From: Bradyrhizobium iriomotense
Lineage (GTDB): Bacteria; Pseudomonadota; Alphaproteobacteria; Rhizobiales; Xanthobacteraceae
Assembly (NCBI RefSeq): GCF_018130765.1
Contig: NZ_JAFCJZ010000023.1
Span: 80,692-144,691 of the forward strand
DNA length: 64,000 bases
Direction of reading: 5' to 3'
This document shows, one piece after another, positions 58,674 to 64,000 of this stretch. The translations under genes and the position numbers were made by a program. The notes below the pieces were generated by a model. The model had not been told where the DNA came from and did no database searches. It saw only the letters and a list, made by a program, of their open reading frames with translations. The stretch's first letter is position 1, and the number at the start of each line of letters is the position of its first letter.

Positions 58674-58793
58674 GCGCACGCGCTTTGCGCGAGCGCTTCC
58701 TTGGCAGACGATCCTCATCGGATTGTCTTTGCTCGGGCGTTTCCTCCCTAGACTTGGGCCGCTTGTCACAACAAGCGGCTCTTCTTTTTTCTG
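58674..58793 (+). ncRNA. Candidate trans-acting small RNA
   Basis: A transcript from the promoter-like pair upstream would be about 120 bases and end at an excellent intrinsic terminator. Before the terminator stem lies CGTTTCCTCCCTAGACTTGG, a pyrimidine-rich CCTCCC segment that could pair with ribosome-binding sites, as in several rhizobial sRNA families (alpha-r14 and related). I cannot confirm the family by eye. No open frame covers it. Confidence 0.5.
58759..58792 (+). terminator. Intrinsic terminator
   Basis: GCCGCTTGT and ACAAGCGGC pair perfectly around CACA, followed by TCTTCTTTTTT. It is the best T-run terminator in the window, 175 bases past the nuclease-like gene, so it most likely serves the small RNA. 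Confidence 0.85.
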
Positions 58794-58813
58794 CGTCCTT
58801 CCATCGTCCCGCG

Positions 58814-59200
58814 CTACTGGCGCATCATGATCTGGTCCATCGGCGGCATGTTCCCGTTCAGATGCGACATGATCCAGACCGTGCCGCCGACCACCAGGAA
58901 CACCACCAGCAGCCCGAAGGCCAGCGCCAGCACGTTGTTGGTGTTATCAGGGCCCGTGGTGATGTGCAGGAAGAACACCAGGTGCACGCCCATCTGCGCG
59001 ATCGCCAGCACGATCAGCGCCACCGGGATCGAAGGCTGCCAGACCAGATCGGTGCCGGCGATGAAGAACGACGTCGCCGTGAGCAACAGCGCCAGAACGA
59101 GACCGACGACATAGCCCAGGATCCGCTCGCCAACGCTATGCTGCTCTTCCTCGCCCGGCGCGAGATCGTGCCCGGCTGGAATATGGGTCTGATCGCTCAT
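58814..59200 (-). CDS. cyoD: Cytochrome bo3 quinol oxidase subunit IV
   Basis: A 128-residue inner-membrane protein with three helices: YVVGLVLALLLTATSFFIAG, IPVALIVLAIAQMGVHLVFF, and a final helix through LALAFGLLVVFLVVGGTVW. It aids assembly of the proton-pumping quinol oxidase. ATG 59200 overlaps the cyoC stop by four bases; the frame opens 27 codons earlier. It is the last gene of the cyoABCD order. Confidence 0.93.
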   Translation of the reverse strand: MSDQTHIPAGHDLAPGEEEQHSVGERILGYVVGLVLALLLTATSFFIAGTDLVWQPSIPVALIVLAIAQMGVHLVFFLHITTGPDNTNNVLALAFGLLVVFLVVGGTVWIMSHLNGNMPPMDQIMMRQ

Positions 59201-59838
59201 GGGGCACCCCCAAGCAAATAGACGACGGAAAACACCCCGACCCAGATGATGTCGAGCGCATGCCAGAACAGCGCAAAGCACATCATCCGGCGCAGAACGT
59301 CGGCGCGAAAGCCCTTGGCAAAGACCTGGGCCATCATGGTCAGCAGCCAGAGCACGCCGGCGGAGACGTGCAGGCCGTGGCAGCCGACCAGCGAGAAGAA
59401 CGACGTCAGGAACGCGCTACGCGAGGGGCCGTAGCCGCGCGCGACGAGATCGGCAAACTCTCGGAACTCGATGGTCAGGAAGATCAGGCCGAGCACGCAG
59501 GTCACGGCCATGCCGAGATAGAACCAGAACCGGTTGCGCACGTCGGCGGCGATGCTGGCCATGCCGCAGGTAAAACTCGACAGCAGCAGGCAGACCGTCT
59601 CGATCGCGACGTTCCGCTGCTCGAAGATCTCCGAGCCCTTCGGGCCATCCGCGGTCTGGCCGGACAGCACCGCATAGGCCGCGAAGAAGCAGGAGAACAT
59701 CACGATGTCGGAGAGCAGAAAGACCCAGAAACCGTAGGCGGTGACGATCCGCTTCGACGCGGGCCCGGGATGCTCGATGACGACGCCGATGTGATGGGGA
59801 TCTGCGTGCGCATGGCCGACGGTCACTGTGATCGACAT
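59197..59838 (-). CDS. cyoC: Cytochrome bo3 quinol oxidase subunit III
   Basis: A 213-residue subunit with five helices. Family landmarks are YGFWVFLLSDIVMFSCFFAA, GSEIFEQRNVAIETVCLLLS and GCHGLHVSAGVLWLLTMM. It stabilises the catalytic core. It abuts cyoB (one-base overlap) and overlaps cyoD. Confidence 0.95.
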   Translation of the reverse strand: MSITVTVGHAHADPHHIGVVIEHPGPASKRIVTAYGFWVFLLSDIVMFSCFFAAYAVLSGQTADGPKGSEIFEQRNVAIETVCLLLSSFTCGMASIAADVRNRFWFYLGMAVTCVLGLIFLTIEFREFADLVARGYGPSRSAFLTSFFSLVGCHGLHVSAGVLWLLTMMAQVFAKGFRADVLRRMMCFALFWHALDIIWVGVFSVVYLLGGAP

Positions 59839-61838
59839 CAGACCGCTCCCGCCATGCTGACGAGGCTGCGCCGCTCCTCGAGATTGACGCGATCGATGCG
59901 GGCGACCTCCTCGGCGGGAATGACGTATTCGTCATGGTCGCGCCAGGCGAACACGACGAAGGTCGCGAACGCGCCGATGCCGCCCAGGATCACCATCCAC
60001 CAGATGTGCCAGATCAGCGCAAAGCCCATGATGCTGGCAAAGAACGCGCAGACGAACCCGGTCGGCGAGTTCCGGGGCATCTCGATGTCCTGATATTCGG
60101 GCACGTCATGCTCGAACGATTGCTGCCGGGCGCGCGCCTTCATGTCCCAATAGGCGTCCTCGCCGCGGACATCAGGATGGAAGGCGAAGTTGAACACCGG
60201 CGGCGGCGAGGACGTCGCCCATTCCAGCGAGCGGCCGTCCCAGGGATCACCGGTGCGATCGCGCAACGCCTCGCGGTTGCGGATGCTGACCACAAGCTGC
60301 ATGATCTGGCAGATCACCCCGATCGTCAGCACGGCCATGCCGAATGCCGCAACGATCATCCAGGGCCGCCAGGCCGCGACGTCGTAATGCTGCAGGCGCC
60401 TGGTCATGCCGAGCATGCCGGCGATGTAGAGCGGCATGAAGGTGATCCAGAAGCCGGTGAAGGTGAACCAGAACGCGGCCTTGCCCCAGCGCTCGTCGAG
60501 GCGGAAGCCGAACGCCTTCGGGAACCAGTATTCGAAGCCGGCGAAGGCCCCGAACAGTACGCCGCCGATGATAACGTTGTGGAAGTGGGCGACCAGGAAC
60601 ATGCTGTTGTGGAGCATGAAGTCGGCCGGCGGCACCGCCACCAGCACGCCGGTCAGGCCACCGATGATGAAGGTGACCATGAAGCCGACCGACCACAGCA
60701 TCGGCGTCGCAAATCGGATGCGGCCGCCATACATCGTGAACAGCCAGTTGTAGATCTTCACGCCGGTCGGGATCGCGATGATCATGCTGGCGATGCCGAA
60801 GATGGCATTGACGTCCGGCCCCGCCCCCATCGTGAAGAAATGATGCAGCCAGACCATGAAGGAGACGACGCAGATCGCCATGGTCGCAAGCACCATCGAG
60901 CGGTAGCCGAACAGCGCCTTGCCCGAGAAGGTCGAGACCACCTCGGAGAAGATGCCGAAGGCCGGCAGCACGAGGATGTAGACCTCCGGATGTCCCCAGG
61001 CCCAGATCAGGTTCATGAACATCATGACATTGCCGCCGGCTTCATTGGTGAAGAAGTGGAAGCCGAGATAGCGGTCGAGCAGCAGCATCGCGAGCGTCGC
61101 GGTGAGGATCGGGAAGGCCGAGACAATCAAGAGGTTCGAGGCCAGCGTGGTCCAGCAGAACATCGGCATGCGCAGATAGTTCATGCCCCTGGTGCGCAGC
61201 TTCAGCACGGTGGTGACGAGGTTGATACCGGCGACCAGCGTGCCGACGCCGGAGATCTGCAGCGACCAGGCGTAATAGTCGACGCCGACGCCCGGTGAAT
61301 AGGACAGTCCGGAGAGCGGCGGAAAGGCGAGCCAGCCGGTGCGCGCGAACTCGCCGACCACCAGCGAGATGTTGACCAGCAGCGCGCCGGTGGCGGTCAG
61401 CCAGAAGCCGACCGAATTGAGCGTCGGAAACGCGACGTCGCGGACGCCAAGCTGGAGCGGCACGACGAGATTCATCAGCCCGATCACGAACGGCATCGCC
61501 ACGAAGAAGATCATGATGGTGCCGTGGGCGGAGAAGATCTGGTTGTAGTGCTCAGGCGGCAGATAGCCTTGCGACTGGTAGGCGACCGCCTGCTGGATCC
61601 GCATCATGATGGCGTCGCTGCCGCCGCGCAGCAGCATCACCGAGGCCAGCAGGATGTACATGACGCCGATCCGCTTGTGATCGACGCTGGTGATCCACTC
61701 ATGCCAGAGATAGGGCAGATGTCCCTTCACCACGACCCAGATCAACACCGCGAGGATCGCGACCAGCACCACCGCGCCTGCGACGAGCGGAATGGGCTGA
61801 TCGAACGGAATGGCCGACCAGTCGAGCTTACCGAGCAT
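59838..61838 (-). CDS. cyoB: Cytochrome bo3 quinol oxidase subunit I
   Basis: A 666-residue haem-copper oxidase core with about 15 helices that reduces oxygen to water while pumping protons. Family landmarks include DHKRIGVMYILLASVMLLRG, WGHPEVYILVLPAFGIFSEV (Cu-ligand His and Tyr region) and VAHFHNVIIGGVLFGAFAGF (haem and Cu His). ATG 61838 has GGAGG six bases upstream and overlaps the cyoA end; GTG 61850 is less likely. Confidence 0.95.
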   Translation of the reverse strand: MLGKLDWSAIPFDQPIPLVAGAVVLVAILAVLIWVVVKGHLPYLWHEWITSVDHKRIGVMYILLASVMLLRGGSDAIMMRIQQAVAYQSQGYLPPEHYNQIFSAHGTIMIFFVAMPFVIGLMNLVVPLQLGVRDVAFPTLNSVGFWLTATGALLVNISLVVGEFARTGWLAFPPLSGLSYSPGVGVDYYAWSLQISGVGTLVAGINLVTTVLKLRTRGMNYLRMPMFCWTTLASNLLIVSAFPILTATLAMLLLDRYLGFHFFTNEAGGNVMMFMNLIWAWGHPEVYILVLPAFGIFSEVVSTFSGKALFGYRSMVLATMAICVVSFMVWLHHFFTMGAGPDVNAIFGIASMIIAIPTGVKIYNWLFTMYGGRIRFATPMLWSVGFMVTFIIGGLTGVLVAVPPADFMLHNSMFLVAHFHNVIIGGVLFGAFAGFEYWFPKAFGFRLDERWGKAAFWFTFTGFWITFMPLYIAGMLGMTRRLQHYDVAAWRPWMIVAAFGMAVLTIGVICQIMQLVVSIRNREALRDRTGDPWDGRSLEWATSSPPPVFNFAFHPDVRGEDAYWDMKARARQQSFEHDVPEYQDIEMPRNSPTGFVCAFFASIMGFALIWHIWWMVILGGIGAFATFVVFAWRDHDEYVIPAEEVARIDRVNLEERRSLVSMAGAV

Positions 61839-62661
61839 CGTGGCCTCCACCGTGCGACCGGCCGGCGGCCGATATCAGCTCGGGGCCGGGCCCTGGCGGA
61901 ATGTGCTGGGTCGCGATCAGGTCGAACAGGCGGGGATCTTCGAGGCGATAGGTCGGCCGGCTCCGCTCGATGCCCTGCTGCATCAGCTTCTTGTAGCTGT
62001 CCTCGTTCAGCACGGCATCGCTCTTCGCCGTGCTCGCCACCCAATCGGGAAACGCCAGCGGCGAGATCACGTTGACGTCGAACATCATGTCGGGAAAGCC
62101 GTCGCCGGAGAAATGCGCGGACAGGCCCTGAAGCTTGCCCTCGTTGTCGGCGCGCAGGTTCAGCCGCGTCACCATGCCGTTCATGGTGTAGATCATGCTG
62201 CCGAGCTGCGGGATGAAGAACGTGTTCATCACGCTCGACGACGTCAGCTGGAAATTCAGCTCGGCGCCGGCCGGCACCGTCAGCGTGTTGACCGTGGCGA
62301 TGCGCTGGTCCGGATAGATGAAGAGCCATTTCCAGTCGAGCGAGACGGCCTGGATGCGAACCGGACTGCCGGTCCCCGGCACGGGCGCTGCGGGATCGAG
62401 CTGGTGCGAGCCGATCCAGGCGACGCCGCCGAGCAGGATCACGGTCAGCGCAGGAATTGACCACACCACCATCTCGACGCGGCCGGAATAGACGAAGTCA
62501 GGCTGGTAACGCGCTTTCGGATTCGAGGCGCGAAACCAGAGCGCAAAGGCCAAGATCGCGAAAATGGTCGGCACCACGATCACGAGCATGATGAAAACGG
62601 AATCGACCAGGATGGTGCTGTTCGCGGCAGCAACCGGCCCTCGTGGATCGAGCAGATTCAT
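61828..62661 (-). CDS. cyoA: Cytochrome bo3 quinol oxidase subunit II
   Basis: A 277-residue subunit with two N-terminal helices (ILVDSVFIMLVIVVPTIFAI, then VEMVVWSIPALTVILLGGVA) and a periplasmic cupredoxin domain lacking the CuA cysteines, as expected of quinol oxidases. The lipobox Cys seen in E. coli CyoA is absent here. ATG 62661 is used over an in-frame TTG. It is the first gene of the operon; no haem O synthase (cyoE) follows in the window. Confidence 0.93.
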   Translation of the reverse strand: MNLLDPRGPVAAANSTILVDSVFIMLVIVVPTIFAILAFALWFRASNPKARYQPDFVYSGRVEMVVWSIPALTVILLGGVAWIGSHQLDPAAPVPGTGSPVRIQAVSLDWKWLFIYPDQRIATVNTLTVPAGAELNFQLTSSSVMNTFFIPQLGSMIYTMNGMVTRLNLRADNEGKLQGLSAHFSGDGFPDMMFDVNVISPLAFPDWVASTAKSDAVLNEDSYKKLMQQGIERSRPTYRLEDPRLFDLIATQHIPPGPGPELISAAGRSHGGGHDAR

Positions 62662-62911
62662 CGGCAAGCCACTGGCGATTGGGAAGCCCCAGGAGAAAGC
62701 CTAGCGCAGAAAAGGCTCCGCAACAAACGCGATCGGCTGGAAACGGTTCCTGAACCGCAAGGGCCAGCCATGCGTAATCGGTCGGCCGCCACATGCAATT
62801 CAATGTGATGTCAATGACATGAGCGCAGGACCCGCGCCTTCTCTCCGGTCGTGGCAATTGCTAATCTGCACGAAAATAATGAGAACGATCCGATCCCGGG
62901 AGTGAACTGAC

Positions 62912-63712
62912 ATGCGCCTGAACGACAAGATCGCCATCGTGGTCGGAGCCGGCCAGAGTCCCGGCGAAGGCATGGGCAACGGCCGCGCCACCGCGCTGAC
63001 CTTCGCGCGCGAAGGCGCGAAAGTTCTCTGTGTCGACCATCATCTGGAATCGGCGCAGGAAACGGTGGCGATGATCGCCGCGAAAGGCGGCACCGCCGCG
63101 GCCTTCAAGGCCGATGTGACGAAGTCCGCTGACATCAAGGCGATGGTCAAGGACGCGCAAACGCGCTGGGGCCGGATCGACGTGCTGCACAACAATGTCG
63201 GCGTGAGTCTCTCCGGCGGCGATGCCGAATTGCTGCAACTGACCGAGGAGGCTTTCGACCGCGTCGTCGCCATCAATCTGAAGAGCTGCATCCTTGCGGC
63301 AAAAGAAGTCATCCCGATCATGCGCGCGCAAAAGAGCGGCGCCATCATCAACATCTCCTCGATGGCCGCGATCACGACGTATCCTTACGTCGCCTACAAG
63401 GCGACGAAATCGGCGATGATCGCCTTCACCGAACAGCTCGCCTACCAGAATGCCGAATACGGCATCCGCGCCAATGTCATCCTGCCCGGCCTGATGAACA
63501 CCCCGATGGCGGTCGATACCCGCGCTCGCGAATGGCACAAGACCCGCGCCGAGGTCGAAGCCGAGCGCGACAGCAAGGTGCCGCTGCGCAGGAAGATGGG
63601 AACGGGCTGGGACGTTGCGAACGCCGCGCTGTTTTTGGCGTCGGACGAGGCGAATTTCATTACGGGTGTGACCCTGCCGGTGGATGGCGGAGCGAGTGTG
63701 AGGCGGGGGTAG
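62912..63712 (+). CDS. Short-chain dehydrogenase/reductase
   Basis: A 266-residue SDR with intact catalysis. The cofactor motif is stretched, GAGQSPGEGMGNGRATALTF, a known SDR subgroup pattern. LHNNVGVSLSGGDAELLQL follows, then Ser (NISSMAAIT) and Tyr-x-x-x-Lys (VAYKATKSA). The end FITGVTLPVDGGASVRRG is typical. Likely NAD(P)-dependent alcohol or ketone oxidoreduction; substrate unknown. Divergent from cyoA; a 13-base palindrome ATGTCAATGACAT lies at 62808-62820 in the shared 250-base gap. Confidence 0.92.
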   Translation: MRLNDKIAIVVGAGQSPGEGMGNGRATALTFAREGAKVLCVDHHLESAQETVAMIAAKGGTAAAFKADVTKSADIKAMVKDAQTRWGRIDVLHNNVGVSLSGGDAELLQLTEEAFDRVVAINLKSCILAAKEVIPIMRAQKSGAIINISSMAAITTYPYVAYKATKSAMIAFTEQLAYQNAEYGIRANVILPGLMNTPMAVDTRAREWHKTRAEVEAERDSKVPLRRKMGTGWDVANAALFLASDEANFITGVTLPVDGGASVRRG

Positions 63713-63731
63713 AAGCGAGGCGAACTCGGTG

Positions 63732-63881
63732 CCCCTTCCCTTCTCCCCTTGCGGGAGAAGGTGGCGCGAAGCGCCGGATGAGGGGTTCTCTCCACTCACA
63801 CGACCGTTCGTGGGGATAGAGACCCCTCACCCGTCTCGCCGCTTCGCGGCGAGCCACCCTCTCCCACAGGGGGAGAGGGTA
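63732..63881. repeat. Palindromic intergenic repeat, family A, copy 3
   Basis: Begins CCTTCCCTTCTCCCCTTGCG and ends CCCACAGGGGGAGAGGG, with the shared inner GCGCGAAGCGCCGGATGAG and GTCTCGCCGCTTCGCGGCG blocks. It lies just after the SDR gene and next to the IS end. Confidence 0.85.
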
Positions 63882-63887
63882 AGAGAG

Positions 63888-64000
63888 GTCCTGACCGGCT
63901 ACATGGGTAACAGTCTAGACCGGCGACATGGGTAACAGGTCAATTGGTCGGCAAGGAGGGCCTTGCCGATGGGTTGGAAGGAGACCTGTGCCATGGACGA
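63888..64000 (+). mobile_element. Left end of an IS481-family insertion sequence (partial)
   Basis: Two near-identical 21-base units, GACCGGCTACATGGGTAACAG at 63893 onward (one base past 20 here) and a copy with G for T at 63918-63938, repeat every 25 bases. This ACATGGGTAACA end sequence and the transposase start at 63969 fit IS481-type elements. The element continues beyond the window, so its other end and any target duplication are unseen. Confidence 0.7.
63969..64000 (+). CDS. IS481-family transposase, 5' end (partial)
   Basis: ATG at 63969 opens MGWKETCAMD, matching the N-terminus of IS481-family integrase-like transposases, which continue into a helix-turn-helix and DDE core. Only 10 full codons are inside the window. 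Confidence 0.7.
   Translation, partial: MGWKETCAMD

Overview
The window is a 64-kb, GC-rich chromosomal segment of an alphaproteobacterium, most probably Bradyrhizobium or a near relative. The evidence is the gene repertoire (fused TRAP DctQM permease, cyclase-TPR proteins, DUF3551 and Gly/Tyr-rich secreted proteins, archaeal-type FBPase), several families of palindromic intergenic repeats, and FixK/FNR-type boxes. I see no rRNA, tRNA, CRISPR array or phage. The only mobile element is the start of an IS481-type insertion sequence at the right edge. The assignment rests on family recognition, not on a database search.

Layout. 0-6.6 kb: alkyl sulfatase, a TRAP importer (DctP plus fused DctQM) and a trans-aconitate methyltransferase. 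6.7-15 kb: a short-chain dehydrogenase without the usual catalytic Tyr, a SulP anion transporter, a winged-helix/TPR regulator divergent from a Bug-type binding protein and an O-methyltransferase, and a quinone-oxidoreductase-like protein behind a FixK-type box. 14.9-17.6 kb: a sulfide/persulfide detoxification locus (Blh hydrolase divergent from BigR, rhodanese, TauE exporter). 17.6-23.2 kb: a low-density accessory stretch with three copies of one palindromic repeat, a MaoC pseudogene, small secreted or unknown proteins and a cyclase-TPR protein. 23-28 kb: Gly/Tyr-rich secreted protein, Ca2+/H+ antiporter, UBP zinc finger, a decarboxylating dehydrogenase and an MFS exporter.

28-39 kb: an HpnP-like B12/radical SAM protein, then an isoquinoline-oxidoreductase-type molybdenum hydroxylase followed by a compact sulfur-oxidation set (flavocytochrome c sulfide dehydrogenase subunit, SoxX, SoxY, SoxZ, SoxA) without SoxB or SoxCD, then a sugar-type ABC importer without its ATPase. 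39-49 kb: a PPi-type phosphofructokinase next to an archaeal-type fructose bisphosphatase, a YadA-type adhesin with a small secreted partner, an AraC regulator, and a purine-type permease with a cysteine hydrolase. 47.8-58.6 kb: a MaoC-like hot-dog protein, a giant indolepyruvate ferredoxin oxidoreductase, a KstD-like flavoprotein, an HtrA-like protease, a GMC dehydrogenase with a small partner, and a secreted nuclease-like protein. 58.6-64 kb: a probable small RNA with a strong terminator, the cyoABCD quinol oxidase, an SDR, and repeat plus IS sequence.

How the genes fit together: sulfur chemistry recurs (alkyl sulfatase, SulP, the BigR locus, the Sox set), and low-oxygen respiration is suggested by four FixK-like boxes. 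The most unusual unit is the molybdenum hydroxylase plus SoxB-less Sox cluster at 30.0-36.0 kb, in which SoxY lacks the usual C-terminal GGCGG arm.
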